Shown here in pieces: positions 18,858-29,167 of a DNA stretch of 64,000 bases (position 1 is its first letter; every line of letters starts with the position of its first letter). Source of the stretch: Thermoclostridium stercorarium subsp. stercorarium DSM 8532 (GTDB lineage: Bacteria; Bacillota; Clostridia; DSM-8532); the NCBI RefSeq assembly GCF_000331995.1, contig NC_020134.1:682001-746000 (forward strand), read 5' to 3'. The notes under the pieces were generated by a model. The model was not told the origin of the DNA. It ran no database searches and saw only the letters and a list, made by a program, of their open reading frames with translations. Position numbers and translations under genes: made by a program.

Positions 18858-19451
18858 ATGGCAACGCCATTAACGGCCGATCAGATTGAGCAGGTAATTG
18901 CTGCTGGATATCCGAGAAGTAAAAAGAGTAATATTGACAACGTGTGGCAGGCGTTTAACGACGAGTATAATTATTGGATTGTAAATTTTGAAAATTTTCT
19001 CTATTTCATTAAGACATTTAAAACAATAAGCGAGCCAAGTGAGTGTCCGTCAAAGGCAAGTGCTTATGCACATGCTGTGTATTTTGAAGTATCTGATACG
19101 AAGCAAAGGCCGTTGAATTGCGATGCAATATTTGACTGTATGTATAATAGAAAAGTCGGATGGAATATCAGCTGGGATGAAGCATTTTCTTCTCTGGATG
19201 GTCTTAATGAGAAAAAAGGGGCCCCTTATTATTGGCATAATATAATGAAAGATCCGTTTTCTGACTGCTCATGGAGTTTGAATGCATGTCAAGCACTTGT
19301 ACGGGCGTATAATAACTGTCTGCGTGTACAGGATAATTCATATAAAAGGCTGACGAGTTTAGGAAGCAATTACTATTTCTTTAGCGGAAATAAAACCAGT
19401 AAACCCGGCGAGATTCAATTAGGCGATTTCTACTTTAGACCTGAATTTTAA
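18858..19451 (+). CDS. Leaderless protein of unknown function, possibly SleB/CwlJ-like cell-wall hydrolase
   Basis: 197 residues, rich in Cys, Tyr and Trp, with no signal peptide or membrane helix. Not firmly recognised. The segment ASAYAHAVYFEV...AIFDCMYNRK (about 66-98) and the later NYYFFSGNK resemble the SleB/CwlJ-type Hydrolase_2 pattern (catalytic Glu in a YxE context, then an NR motif, then a late YF), so a peptidoglycan-cleaving role is possible. ATG at 18858 is chosen over the in-frame ATG at 18849 because GGGAG ends at 18848, too close to the latter. The same start layout (ATGATnTTTATGGC) and the same promoter type occur at 45418, suggesting joint control by the sigma factor at 44410. 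Confidence 0.6.
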   Translation: MATPLTADQIEQVIAAGYPRSKKSNIDNVWQAFNDEYNYWIVNFENFLYFIKTFKTISEPSECPSKASAYAHAVYFEVSDTKQRPLNCDAIFDCMYNRKVGWNISWDEAFSSLDGLNEKKGAPYYWHNIMKDPFSDCSWSLNACQALVRAYNNCLRVQDNSYKRLTSLGSNYYFFSGNKTSKPGEIQLGDFYFRPEF

Positions 19452-19473
19452 GAATATTTGTTTACAGTTGATA

Positions 19474-19504
19474 AGAAAAGGCAGAGGCGGAATGCTTCTG
19501 CCTT
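19474..19504 (-). terminator. Shared terminator between convergent genes
   Basis: 8-bp stem AAGGCAGA/TCTGCCTT with an 11-nt loop. On the minus strand it is followed by TTCTT, so it serves best the WG-repeat gene, and weakly the + strand gene. Confidence 0.6.
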
Positions 19505-19543
19505 ACCAATACATCCGTTATTATCTTATACTGATTTATGCAT

Positions 19544-20560
19544 TTACTTAAAGTTTTTATTAAATATTACAACAGTTTTTCCTGTTGATTTGCTAACCCC
19601 TTTTATTACCTTACCTTTTTCATAGGTTAAGCCGGTTATGTCGGGATCAGGCTTAAACAGTGTTTCGCCGTTTTCGTTGACAAGCAAATAAGTGCCTTTT
19701 TTTTCATCGAAATGTATATAGACATCCATATAACTTTCTGTTGCCAACTGATGTTCATATTTGTTCGCATACTGATACTGACAATCGTAAATGAAATCCT
19801 TCTGGCTTTCCAGTAACTCTTCATAACTGTTATATTCCGCAACGGTTTTATTTTCTTTTATGTCATATATGTAATATTTATTATTCTTTTTGTATATGAA
19901 TTTCTTGTCGTCTCCGAAGATTGTATACTGTCTTGTATGGGCTGAGTTCTCGTCTGATTCATAGTAAACTTCCAATCCTTCAAGAAAAATATTAAGGTTT
20001 TTATCCAGCAAATAATAGTCTGTGTGGGAATGGTCGGTATCGAAAGTATCCCTGCAAATGAAAATGCCCGGTTCAGGGTAGTATGTTTCAACATAGGACT
20101 GGCGATCTCTGACAATGTTTCCGGATTTGTCGATTATGACATATTTCTGGAGGGTGTTATCGTATACGGAGGCATATCCCGAGCTGCTGAACGGGCTAAT
20201 TTGTCCCCATTCCTTCTTCATTACCACATTACCCTGCAGGTCCATGAAGCCATAATAAACGGTGCCGTCTTCGCCGGGAACGGTGGAGAAAGTCGCGATA
20301 CCGTTGGAATATTTGATACTGTCTAAATCAATAAATCCGCTCAATTCCTTATCCAATGTAAAAGGTTCCAAATCTCCTGTGTCTCCGTTTAAATAAATAA
20401 ATCCGTAAAGATCGCCTTTCTTATAGAAACCTATGTCCCCTGCATCCTTGAAATAATCGAAATCCGTAATCACGACGAAACTGTTGTTCTGTTTTTTGCA
20501 ACTGCACAGAATTAAAAGGCATGCCACGAGAATTAAAACTTTTGATATCCGCCTAATCAT
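19544..20560 (-). CDS. WG-repeat lipoprotein
   Basis: 338-residue exported lipoprotein: Arg-Arg start, hydrophobic helix, lipobox ILCSC with Cys at about residue 21. The mature part carries WG/KWG-type repeats (GFIYLNGDTGD, YGFMDLQGNVVM, YVIIDKSGNIV, YLLVNENGETLF), which fold as beta-propeller-like repeats; molecular role unknown in general. A broken relative lies at about 42925-43742. Ribosome site AGGAGG at the start. Promoter not evident. Confidence 0.8.
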   Translation of the reverse strand: MIRRISKVLILVACLLILCSCKKQNNSFVVITDFDYFKDAGDIGFYKKGDLYGFIYLNGDTGDLEPFTLDKELSGFIDLDSIKYSNGIATFSTVPGEDGTVYYGFMDLQGNVVMKKEWGQISPFSSSGYASVYDNTLQKYVIIDKSGNIVRDRQSYVETYYPEPGIFICRDTFDTDHSHTDYYLLDKNLNIFLEGLEVYYESDENSAHTRQYTIFGDDKKFIYKKNNKYYIYDIKENKTVAEYNSYEELLESQKDFIYDCQYQYANKYEHQLATESYMDVYIHFDEKKGTYLLVNENGETLFKPDPDITGLTYEKGKVIKGVSKSTGKTVVIFNKNFK

Positions 20561-20857
20561 AGTTTAAAACATCCTCCTGTCATCAAATTATTTTTTATTA
20601 TTACATTAATATTTGTCGTAAAATATGGATATTAGTTCCATATTATAAAAAGAAATACGGGCGTTATTAAAATTGATAACTCAAAAACCTAAACAAAATA
20701 CTTGCCGATATTCCAGATATAGTGGCAGGTTGTTTTTTCCTATGAATACAAAAGCATAAAAAGCCTGGAGTTAACCCCCGGCCGGTTTGTATTAACAATG
20801 TGTATATGTTAAAATAAATAACGGTTACCTGAAAAACTTTCTTACGAGGGATACAAC
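20561..20857. other. Intergenic region with two hairpins upstream of polC
   Basis: Contains an inverted repeat AATATGGA/TCCATATT (20622-20644) and a terminator-like hairpin CTTGCC/GGCAGG (20701-20729, extra ATAT/ATAT pairing inside) followed by TTGTTTTTTCC on the + strand, although no + strand gene precedes it. A possible polC promoter is TTGTAT (about 20787) with TTAAAAT. No gene is seen. Confidence 0.5.
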
Positions 20858-23800
20858 ATGGGATATGCGCTGGAAAAACCGCAAAAATTCTGTGATATGT
20901 TTGATGAAGTTCCATTGGATGAAAATCTGAGTGAAAATTTCAGAAACGCTTTGGTTTCAAGGCTTTTATATATAAAATCCAGCGGGCAGGTGCAGATATG
21001 CCTTGAACTGCCGTGCTATGTAAAAATGGAGGATATCTGTTCACTGGAGAAAAAACTGACTCGTTTTTTTAATACTCCGGTTGCCGTAATACCGTGTTTT
21101 AATTTTGAAAACAACGGTTCTGATTTTATTGAATGCTGCAGGGATTTCATTTTACATGCCATTACAGCCAAATCGAAACACTATGGGGTATTGATGACGG
21201 ATGCCGAACTGGAATTGGACGGCAGCAGGCTTAAAATTTATCTTAAAACTCCTTCAGCAGCCATTCTGAAGTCTGGCAAATGCGACAGATATCTTGAGAA
21301 CTATATCAAGACATGCTTTAACAGAAATTTTGTCGTAGAATTCGTAGATCCGCCGGTAGATGAAAACTTCAACGAACAGATATTAAAAAGGCAGGCGGAA
21401 TTGGAGAAGGAAACCATTCGAAAAATTATGTCAATGGCTCCTGAAGCCCGAGGAGGAGAAAATAAGGAAGCCGATACCGGAAAGCAGAAGAATTCCGACC
21501 TGGTTTTCGGCAAGAATTTTGATACCGCGGATATAGTGAAGATGAGTGATATTACCATTGATTCGGGCAGAATCACCGTAAGGGGAAAAGTTATACGGGT
21601 TGAGACCCGTCAGCTTAACAGCGGAAAAAAGCTGTTCTGTTTTGATATAACCGATTTAACCAATTCGATTACGGTTAAATGCTTTGCAGACGATAAACAA
21701 TTGTCTGCCCTTGAGGAGAATGTTAAAACAGGGGAATGGTTTTATGTCCATGGCGATATTCAGTATGATACGTTCAGCAGAGAGATGACAATGATGACCC
21801 GTGGCATATTAAAAACCGTCGTTCGTGAGAGAACGGACAATGCCACTGAAAAGCGCGTGGAACTTCATGCGCATACTCAGATGAGCCAGATGGATGCAGT
21901 AACGCCTGTGAAGGATTTAATCGAAAGAGCCGCCAAATGGGGACACAGTGCCATTGCGATAACAGATCACGGCGTCGTTCAGGCATACCCTGATGCATAT
22001 GAGGCAGCAAAGAAAACAGGAATCAAAGTGATTTACGGAGTGGAAATTTATCTTTTGGGTGAGGATAAAACGGACCCCGACGGAAATATAGATTATAAAA
22101 ACGTTGAAACCTACCATGCGATTTTATTGGTTAAAAATCAGAAAGGCCTGAAAAATCTGTATAAACTGATTTCAGAAAGCCACCTGAATTATTTTTACAA
22201 ACGACCAAGGGTCCCCAAATCAGTGCTGGAAAAATACAGGGAAGGCCTTATTCTGGGCAGCGCCTGTGAAGCAGGCGAAATATACCGTGCAATATTAAGC
22301 AAGAAGGATGAAGAGGAACTTTTGAAAATCGCTTCTTATTATGACTACCTCGAAATACAGCCGCTGGGTAACAACCGTTTCCTGATAGACTCCGGACATG
22401 TATCGGGTTATGACGAACTTAAAGAAATAAACATGAAAATAGTTGAACTGGCGCACAGGCTTAACAAACCGGTAGTAGCCACATGTGACGTGCATTTTCT
22501 GGACAAGGAGGATGAAGTATTCAGGCGTATTCTGCAGGCAGGGCAAGGGTACAGTGATGCTGAGCGGCAGGCCCCCTTGTTTCTCCGCACAACCGAGGAA
22601 ATGCTCGAGGAATTTGCATACCTTGGAGAAGAGACGGCTTATGAGGTTGTTGTGAAGAATACAAGGCTGGTATCCGAATGGGTTGAAACCGTTCAGCCCA
22701 TTCCCGACGGAACATACCCGCCCTATATAGAAGGCGCCGAAGAAGACATTAAAAGAATGTCCATTGAGAAGGCGGTATCCCTGTATGGCTCGCCTCTGCC
22801 GGAGATTGTTCAGAAAAGAATGGACAAGGAGCTTAATTCCATAATCAAAAACGGTTTTTCGGTTATGTACATTATAGCTCAGAAGCTCGTGTCAAAGTCG
22901 CTATCCGACGGCTATCTTGTAGGTTCGAGGGGTTCGGTGGGATCTTCCTTTGTTGCATACCTGATAGGAATTACCGAAGTAAATTCGCTGCCTGCCCATT
23001 ACAGGTGCGGAAACTGCCTTTACTCCGAGTTTCATGACCAGGATAAAAGCGTGGGATGTGGTTTTGACCTCCCGGACAAAAACTGTCCGAGATGCGGAAA
23101 GCCGCTGATTAAGGATGGTTACGACATACCCTTTGAAACCTTCCTGGGCTTCGACGGCGACAAGGAACCCGATATTGACCTGAATTTCTCAGGCGAATAC
23201 CAGCCTGTCGCCCACAAATATACAGAAGAACTTTTCGGAGTGGGGCATGTTTTCAGGGCGGGAACAATTGCAACCGTTGCCGAGAAGACAGCTTACGGGT
23301 TTGTCAAGGGATATCTTAATGAAAGGGGAAAAGCGGTTACAAATGCAGAGCTGAACCGCCTTGTGGCGGGCTGTACCGGAATTAAACGAACTACAGGTCA
23401 GCATCCCGGCGGAGTAATGATAGTACCACATGACAAAGAGATTTATGATTTTACTCCGGTACAGCGCCCTGCCGACGACCCGGAGGCCGACGTTATAACC
23501 ACACATTTTGATTACCATTCCATCAGCGGAAGAATTTTGAAGTTGGATATTCTGGGCCATGATGATCCTACCGTTATTCGTATGCTGCAGGACCTCACGG
23601 GAATAAATCCTAAAGAGATACCGATAGGCGAAAGAAGAACCATGGAGCTTTTCAGAAGCACCGAACCTTTGGGGGTTTCTCCTGAGGAAATAGGCAGTCC
23701 GGTTGGCACTTTCGGCATTCCGGAGTTCGGAACCAGGTTTGTCCGCCAGATGCTGGTGGAAACCAAACCTAAGACTTTTGCCGAACTGATAAGAATATCC

Positions 23801-24589
23801 GGACTTTCGCACGGTACCGATGTTTGGGCAAATAATGCGCAGGATCTTATCAGAAACGGTATTGCCACATTGGCCGATGTTGTGGCAACCCGTGACGACA
23901 TTATGCTTTACCTTATTAAAAAAGGCCTTGAGCCTTTGACCGCGTTCAAAATAATGGAGGACGTAAGAAAAGGAAAAGGATTGAAGCCCGAATACGAGGA
24001 ACAGATGAAAAAACATGGCGTACCCGACTGGTATATAGAATCATGCAAAAAGATTAAATATATGTTCCCGAAAGCCCATGCTGCGGCGTATGTGATGATG
24101 GCCTTCAGAATAGCCTGGTTTAAGGTCTATTATCCTGAAGCGTTTTATGTTACTTATTTCACGGTCAGGGCTGACGAGTTTGATGCGGACATAATCTCAC
24201 GGGGACAGGACAGGGTACGGTACGAAATTGAGGAACTGGAGAAAAAAGGGAACGCGATGACGCAGAAGGAAAAGAACCTGTTGACAATCCTTGAGGTTGC
24301 GAACGAGATGTATGCCAGGGGAATCAAGTGCCTTCCGGTGGATTTGTACGAATCCGATGCGACGAAGTTCAAAATTACGGAAAAGGGAATACTTCCATCC
24401 CTGAATGCGCTGCAGGGGCTCGGTACCGCTGCCGCCGCAAGTATCGTGGAGGCAAGGAAGCAGGGAAAATTCCTGTCAATAGACGATCTTAAAATCCGGA
24501 CAGGAGTCAGCAAATCGGTTATTGAAATACTGGAAAGGCACGGATGCCTGAACGGTATGGAACAAAGCAATCAGGTATGTTTCCTGTAG
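20858..24589 (+). CDS. polC: DNA polymerase III alpha subunit, PolC type, lacking the exonuclease domain
   Basis: Replicative DNA polymerase, 1243 residues. Order: N-terminal domain (about 1-200), OB-fold (about 232-320), PHP domain starting ELHAHTQMSQMDAV (336 on) and continuing TDHGVVQAYPDA, polymerase core with GSRGSVGSSF, a Cys4 zinc element (CGNC...CPRC, about 712-745), catalytic Asp pair in EPDIDLNF, then RTTGQHPGGVMIVP and the C-terminal helix-hairpin-helix region. In ordinary PolC (~1430 residues) a ~180-residue DnaQ exonuclease (FDVETTG motif) interrupts the PHP domain after YGVE. Here YGVEIYLLGEDKTDP (393-407) runs straight into TYHAILLVKNQKGLKNLYKL (418-437) and no exonuclease motif is present. 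Confidence 0.94.
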   Translation: MGYALEKPQKFCDMFDEVPLDENLSENFRNALVSRLLYIKSSGQVQICLELPCYVKMEDICSLEKKLTRFFNTPVAVIPCFNFENNGSDFIECCRDFILHAITAKSKHYGVLMTDAELELDGSRLKIYLKTPSAAILKSGKCDRYLENYIKTCFNRNFVVEFVDPPVDENFNEQILKRQAELEKETIRKIMSMAPEARGGENKEADTGKQKNSDLVFGKNFDTADIVKMSDITIDSGRITVRGKVIRVETRQLNSGKKLFCFDITDLTNSITVKCFADDKQLSALEENVKTGEWFYVHGDIQYDTFSREMTMMTRGILKTVVRERTDNATEKRVELHAHTQMSQMDAVTPVKDLIERAAKWGHSAIAITDHGVVQAYPDAYEAAKKTGIKVIYGVEIYLLGEDKTDPDGNIDYKNVETYHAILLVKNQKGLKNLYKLISESHLNYFYKRPRVPKSVLEKYREGLILGSACEAGEIYRAILSKKDEEELLKIASYYDYLEIQPLGNNRFLIDSGHVSGYDELKEINMKIVELAHRLNKPVVATCDVHFLDKEDEVFRRILQAGQGYSDAERQAPLFLRTTEEMLEEFAYLGEETAYEVVVKNTRLVSEWVETVQPIPDGTYPPYIEGAEEDIKRMSIEKAVSLYGSPLPEIVQKRMDKELNSIIKNGFSVMYIIAQKLVSKSLSDGYLVGSRGSVGSSFVAYLIGITEVNSLPAHYRCGNCLYSEFHDQDKSVGCGFDLPDKNCPRCGKPLIKDGYDIPFETFLGFDGDKEPDIDLNFSGEYQPVAHKYTEELFGVGHVFRAGTIATVAEKTAYGFVKGYLNERGKAVTNAELNRLVAGCTGIKRTTGQHPGGVMIVPHDKEIYDFTPVQRPADDPEADVITTHFDYHSISGRILKLDILGHDDPTVIRMLQDLTGINPKEIPIGERRTMELFRSTEPLGVSPEEIGSPVGTFGIPEFGTRFVRQMLVETKPKTFAELIRISGLSHGTDVWANNAQDLIRNGIATLADVVATRDDIMLYLIKKGLEPLTAFKIMEDVRKGKGLKPEYEEQMKKHGVPDWYIESCKKIKYMFPKAHAAAYVMMAFRIAWFKVYYPEAFYVTYFTVRADEFDADIISRGQDRVRYEIEELEKKGNAMTQKEKNLLTILEVANEMYARGIKCLPVDLYESDATKFKITEKGILPSLNALQGLGTAAAASIVEARKQGKFLSIDDLKIRTGVSKSVIEILERHGCLNGMEQSNQVCFL

Positions 24590-24742
24590 CTTGGTTTAAA
24601 CATTGGATGTATTAATATTGTTTGACTTGAATTTACTAATTAGATAAAATATTATCAATATAAGGGAATTTTAATGATTAATAGCGCGGCCCTGTTGAAA
24701 TGTTTTGTCTTAAATTTTTGTGTTTCCGATGGAGTGATTTTT

Positions 24743-25054
24743 TTGAACAGTAAATTGCGAAGTGAACTTGTTGACAAGCTATTTGAGGCAATACTGCTGC
24801 TCAGGAACAAGGAAGAGTGCTACAGTTTTTTTGAGGATATAGGAACGGTGTCCGAAATCAAGGCCTTTGCTCAGCGGCTTGAGGTGGCAAAAATGCTGGA
24901 CGCCGGGAAAACATACAGGGAAATACATGAAAAAACAGGAGCGAGTGAAGCAACGATCAGCAGGGTAAGCCGTGCTTTAAATTATGGGGCGGACGGATAC
25001 CGCCTTATACTGGAACGCCTTAAGGAAATTGAAAGGAGCGGCAAAAAGGATTGA
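24743..25054 (+). CDS. YerC/YecD-family TrpR-like regulator
   Basis: 103 residues of the TrpR-like YerC/YecD family (family length ~100). Helical, with a C-terminal helix-turn-helix: [20 protein letters not shown] followed by [17 protein letters not shown] at 24743 is chosen as start: it follows GGAG by 8 bp and gives the family N terminus [12 protein letters not shown]; the frame is open further upstream to 24674 but that part is unlike the family. Its TGA overlaps the TTG start of secA by 3-4 bases, so the two are translationally coupled. Regulatory target unknown. Confidence 0.85.
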   Translation: MNSKLRSELVDKLFEAILLLRNKEECYSFFEDIGTVSEIKAFAQRLEVAKMLDAGKTYREIHEKTGASEATISRVSRALNYGADGYRLILERLKEIERSGKKD

Positions 25055-27783
25055 AATTACTGGAAAAAATATTCGGAACATACAGTGAAAGGGAAATACG
25101 GAAAATCGAACCGATTATTGACAGAATAGAGGCACTGGAAAGTGAGATGCAAAAACTGTCCGATGCAGAGCTTAGAGCAAAAACTCCTTACTTCAAAAAA
25201 AGGCTTCAGGATGGTGAAACGCTTGATGATATCCTTCCGGAAGCCTTTGCTGTTGTTCGGGAAGCATCAAAGCGGGTGCTCGGGCTCAGGCATTACCGTG
25301 TTCAGCTTATAGGCGGTGTGGTACTTCATCAGGGACGCATTGCCGAAATGAAAACAGGCGAAGGAAAAACTCTGGTGGCTACATTGCCGGTATACCTTAA
25401 TGCACTGGAAGGAAAAGGAGTCCACGTCGTTACAGTGAATGACTACCTTGCGAAGCGTGATGCCGAGTGGATGGGTAAAGTATACCAGTTCCTTGGCATG
25501 AGCGTCGGTGTAATAGTTCACGGACTGGACAGCAACGAAAGAAGAAAAGCCTATGCCTGTGACATAACCTACGGAACCAATAACGAATTCGGGTTTGACT
25601 ACCTGAGGGATAACATGGTGGTATACCTGGAAGACATGGTTCAGAGGGGGCATAATTTCGCGATTGTTGACGAGGTGGATTCAATACTGATAGATGAGGC
25701 CCGTACTCCTCTTATAATATCAGGTATTGGTGACAAATCCACCGATTTGTACTATAAAGCCGATACTTTTGTCAGAAGGCTTAAGAAAAAGGTCTTCACC
25801 GAAACCGACGACAAAACGCTGGATGATGATATCGACGCCGACTATATTGTTGACGAAAAGGCTCATACCGCCACACTCACAGCCAGAGGAGTGGCGAAGG
25901 CCGAGGAATTTTTCCATATAGATAATCTTTCCGATATAGAAAATATGGCTATCTCCCACCATATCAATCAGGCTCTGAAGGCCCACGGGTTAATGAAACG
26001 GGATGTGGACTATGTAGTCAAGGACGGCGAAGTTATAATAGTTGATGAGTTTACGGGAAGATTAATGTACGGCCGCAGGTACAGTGACGGCCTGCATCAG
26101 GCTATTGAGGCAAAAGAAGGGGTAACTGTTGAAAAGGAAAGCAAAACCCTGGCGACAATAACGTTCCAGAATTACTTTAGGCTTTACAAAAAACTTTCGG
26201 GAATGACGGGCACGGCGCTGACCGAAGAACAGGAATTCAGAGACATATACAATCTTGATGTTGTGGCGATTCCTACAAATCTTCCAGTAATAAGAATTGA
26301 TCATCCCGATGTGGTATATAAAACCAAAGAGGCAAAATTTAGGGCTGTAATCAGAGATATTGAAGAGAGCCACAAAAAGGGTCAGCCTGTGCTGGTGGGC
26401 ACAATTTCAATAGAAACTTCTGAATATCTCAGCCAGCTTTTAAAGAGACGCGGGATACCCCATAATGTGCTGAATGCAAAATACCATGAAAAAGAAGCTG
26501 AAATCATAGCTCAGGCCGGAAAGCTCGGGGCGGTTACAATAGCTACGAATATGGCCGGCCGCGGTACCGACATCATGCTTGGGGGTAATCCTGAATTCCT
26601 TGCGAAGCAGGAAATGCGTAAAATGGGTTTTGATGAGCATTTGATCAATATGGCCACCAGTTTCAATGATACCGACGATGAGCAAATCCTGAAAGCCAGA
26701 GAGGTCTTTAAGGAACTTTATGGCAAATTCAAGAAGCAAACCGATGAGGAAAAGGAAAAAGTGATAGCCGCAGGCGGGCTTAAAATTATAGGAACCGAAA
26801 GGCATGAGTCAAGGCGTATCGACAACCAGCTCCGTGGCCGTGCGGGCCGTCAGGGAGATCCGGGCGAGTCCCGTTTTTATATTTCCCTCGAAGATGATCT
26901 GATGAGGCTTTTCGGCTCGGACCGGATCACCGGAATGGTGGAAATGCTGGGGCTTGAGGATGATCAGCCGATAGAACACAAAATGCTTTCCAATGCAATT
27001 GAAAATGCCCAGAAAAAAATTGAGGGCATCAACTTCAACCGCAGAAAAAACGTATTGCAGTATGATGACGTTTTAAATCAGCAGCGCGAGGTAATATACA
27101 GGGAACGCTTAAGAGTGCTTCAGGGAGAAAACCTGAAAGAAAACTTCCTTAAGATGATAGAAGGAATTATAGATCGATGTGTTAATCTTTACTGCAGCGA
27201 AAATCCGTATCCTGAAAACTGGGACTGGAACGGAATTAAAGCTTATGTCGAAGACATACTGCTTCCTAAGGGCTCATTTGATCAGAAGGAATTTGATCCT
27301 GAGAGCCTGACGGTGGAAAAGTTCAGAAACATTCTGTATGAGAAGGCCGTTCAAAGATATAACGAGCAGGAAGAGGCTTTTGGCAGTGAAATAATGAGAC
27401 TGCTTGAAAGAAGAATACTTCTTAAAAATGTCGATGAAAAGTGGATGGACCATATAGATGCAATGGAGCAGCTGAAATACGGTATCGGGTTAAGGGCTTA
27501 CGGACAGAAGGATCCGATTGTCGAATACAGAATGGAAGGCTCGGAGATGTTTGAGGAAATGATCCGGAGTATTCAGGAAGATTCCATTAAGGAGTTAATG
27601 CATATTAAAAAGGAAAACATAGTGGTGCAAAGAACCCAGGTGGCACAGCCGATTGAAGCCAGACATGGTGAAGAACCGGTCAAAACACCGAAAAAGAGAG
27701 CAGCGGATAAGGTGGGCAGAAATGATCCTTGCCCGTGCGGAAGCGGTAAGAAATACAAAAAGTGCTGCGGCGCTAATTCATAA
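25051..27783 (+). CDS. secA: Preprotein translocase ATPase SecA
   Basis: 910-residue motor that drives unfolded preproteins through SecYEG. Walker A in [14 protein letters not shown] (about 102-115), Walker B region [18 protein letters not shown], motif NMAGRGTDI and [15 protein letters not shown] of the second ATPase lobe, the preprotein cross-linking and scaffold domains, and a C-terminal zinc-binding tail ([17 protein letters not shown]). Full family length. It starts with TTG at 25051, overlapping the stop codon of the YerC-like gene, with GGAG about 12 bp upstream. Confidence 0.97.
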   Translation: MKLLEKIFGTYSEREIRKIEPIIDRIEALESEMQKLSDAELRAKTPYFKKRLQDGETLDDILPEAFAVVREASKRVLGLRHYRVQLIGGVVLHQGRIAEMKTGEGKTLVATLPVYLNALEGKGVHVVTVNDYLAKRDAEWMGKVYQFLGMSVGVIVHGLDSNERRKAYACDITYGTNNEFGFDYLRDNMVVYLEDMVQRGHNFAIVDEVDSILIDEARTPLIISGIGDKSTDLYYKADTFVRRLKKKVFTETDDKTLDDDIDADYIVDEKAHTATLTARGVAKAEEFFHIDNLSDIENMAISHHINQALKAHGLMKRDVDYVVKDGEVIIVDEFTGRLMYGRRYSDGLHQAIEAKEGVTVEKESKTLATITFQNYFRLYKKLSGMTGTALTEEQEFRDIYNLDVVAIPTNLPVIRIDHPDVVYKTKEAKFRAVIRDIEESHKKGQPVLVGTISIETSEYLSQLLKRRGIPHNVLNAKYHEKEAEIIAQAGKLGAVTIATNMAGRGTDIMLGGNPEFLAKQEMRKMGFDEHLINMATSFNDTDDEQILKAREVFKELYGKFKKQTDEEKEKVIAAGGLKIIGTERHESRRIDNQLRGRAGRQGDPGESRFYISLEDDLMRLFGSDRITGMVEMLGLEDDQPIEHKMLSNAIENAQKKIEGINFNRRKNVLQYDDVLNQQREVIYRERLRVLQGENLKENFLKMIEGIIDRCVNLYCSENPYPENWDWNGIKAYVEDILLPKGSFDQKEFDPESLTVEKFRNILYEKAVQRYNEQEEAFGSEIMRLLERRILLKNVDEKWMDHIDAMEQLKYGIGLRAYGQKDPIVEYRMEGSEMFEEMIRSIQEDSIKELMHIKKENIVVQRTQVAQPIEARHGEEPVKTPKKRAADKVGRNDPCPCGSGKKYKKCCGANS

Positions 27784-27830
27784 ATATAAAATTTATAAAA
27801 CTGGTGGTGTCAAATAATAGAAAGGGCGTT

Positions 27831-29120
27831 ATGAATTACGAAAATGCAATCGAATATATAGAAAGCCTTGAGGGGCTTGGAAGCAGGTCCGGTCTTAAAA
27901 GAATTAAAGCTCTTACAGAAAGGCTGGGCAATCCGCAGGAGCATCTTAAATTCATACACGTTGCAGGTACAAACGGAAAAGGCTCTACTTCTGCCTTTAT
28001 ATCCTCTATTCTTTCATGTGCGGGATACTCAACAGGTTTATATATCTCTCCGCATCTTCAGCGGTATAATGAGAGAATCAGTATTAACGGGCAGGAAATA
28101 AGCGACGAAGAGTTATTTAAATATACCTGGAGAATTAAAAACGTAATCGATGAAATGGTTAAGGAAGGGCTTGAGCATCCAACCGTTTTTGAAGTGATTA
28201 CGGCAATGGCTTTTCTTTACTTTTATGAAAAAGGATGCGATGCCGTAGTTCTTGAGGTTGGATTAGGAGGGCGGCTGGATGCTACGAATGTCATTTCCGA
28301 TTCGCTGGTATCGGTTATAACCAAAATTTCCCTTGACCATACCGAAATTCTGGGAAACACCGTCGCTGAAATTGCTTATGAAAAAGCAGGCATTATAAAA
28401 CAGAACGGAAGAGTGGTAACATATCCGCAGGAAAAGGCGGCTTTGGACGTTATTGAGTCTGTATGCAGGCAGAGAAATGCAGAGTTATATTGTGCGGACC
28501 CCGGAGAGTTTGAAAAAGCCGAATTAAGCCCCGGTTTACTGCATTTAGTACACCCGCGCTACGGAAATATAGAAACATCAATTGTCGGAGTACACCAGGT
28601 TTACAATGCCTCTGTCGCTTTAAAAACGGTTGAAGTTCTGAGACAGGCGGGATTTAAGATAGAAGACGGTGATGTTGTGAAAGGCTTTAAAACTGCGTCA
28701 TGGCCGGGAAGGTTTGAACTTTTGGCAAGAAATCCCGATTTCTATATAGACGGAGGTCATAACCCCGACGGTGTCCGTTCCTTTGTTGAAACGTACAAAA
28801 AGATTTATCCTGACAGAAAAGCCACGATAATTTTCGGTGTCATGAAGGATAAGGATTATGACGCGATGCTTAGAGAGCTTTCAGCGATATCGAAGCGCTT
28901 TATTGCTGTAACTCCTGACTCTCCAAGGGCGCTTGATGCAGGAAGTCTTGTAAAAGTAATGTCAAAGTATTGTAAAAATGTAGAATTTAGTGATACAATA
29001 GAGGCAGCAGTGGAAAAAGCGCTTTCGGACGCTACCGGGGAAGATGTTATAGCAGCACTGGGGTCGCTGTATTATATAGGCCAGGTACGTGGCAAATTTC
29101 AAATTTCTGCGCAAAAATGA
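27831..29120 (+). CDS. folC: Folylpolyglutamate synthase / dihydrofolate synthase
   Basis: 429-residue Mur-ligase-like ATP-dependent enzyme adding glutamate to folates (and possibly to dihydropteroate). P-loop HVAGTNGKGSTSAF (about 44-57), LYISPHLQRYNERI, the EVGLGGRLDATNV segment and SLDHTEILG for Mg and ATP binding, and IDGGHNPDG in the C-terminal domain are all present. ATG at 27831 matches the family N terminus (MNYENAIEYI); an in-frame GTG at 27804 would add nine residues. Between secA and a TPR membrane protein. Confidence 0.94.
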   Translation: MNYENAIEYIESLEGLGSRSGLKRIKALTERLGNPQEHLKFIHVAGTNGKGSTSAFISSILSCAGYSTGLYISPHLQRYNERISINGQEISDEELFKYTWRIKNVIDEMVKEGLEHPTVFEVITAMAFLYFYEKGCDAVVLEVGLGGRLDATNVISDSLVSVITKISLDHTEILGNTVAEIAYEKAGIIKQNGRVVTYPQEKAALDVIESVCRQRNAELYCADPGEFEKAELSPGLLHLVHPRYGNIETSIVGVHQVYNASVALKTVEVLRQAGFKIEDGDVVKGFKTASWPGRFELLARNPDFYIDGGHNPDGVRSFVETYKKIYPDRKATIIFGVMKDKDYDAMLRELSAISKRFIAVTPDSPRALDAGSLVKVMSKYCKNVEFSDTIEAAVEKALSDATGEDVIAALGSLYYIGQVRGKFQISAQK

Positions 29121-29167
29121 CCTTTACAATGAATTCATTTACGGGTCGGATGGCAGGGGGGAAATGA

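Noticed and set aside
23189-24016. 275-codon open frame on the minus strand
   Set aside because: Antisense shadow of the polC coding region without family features.
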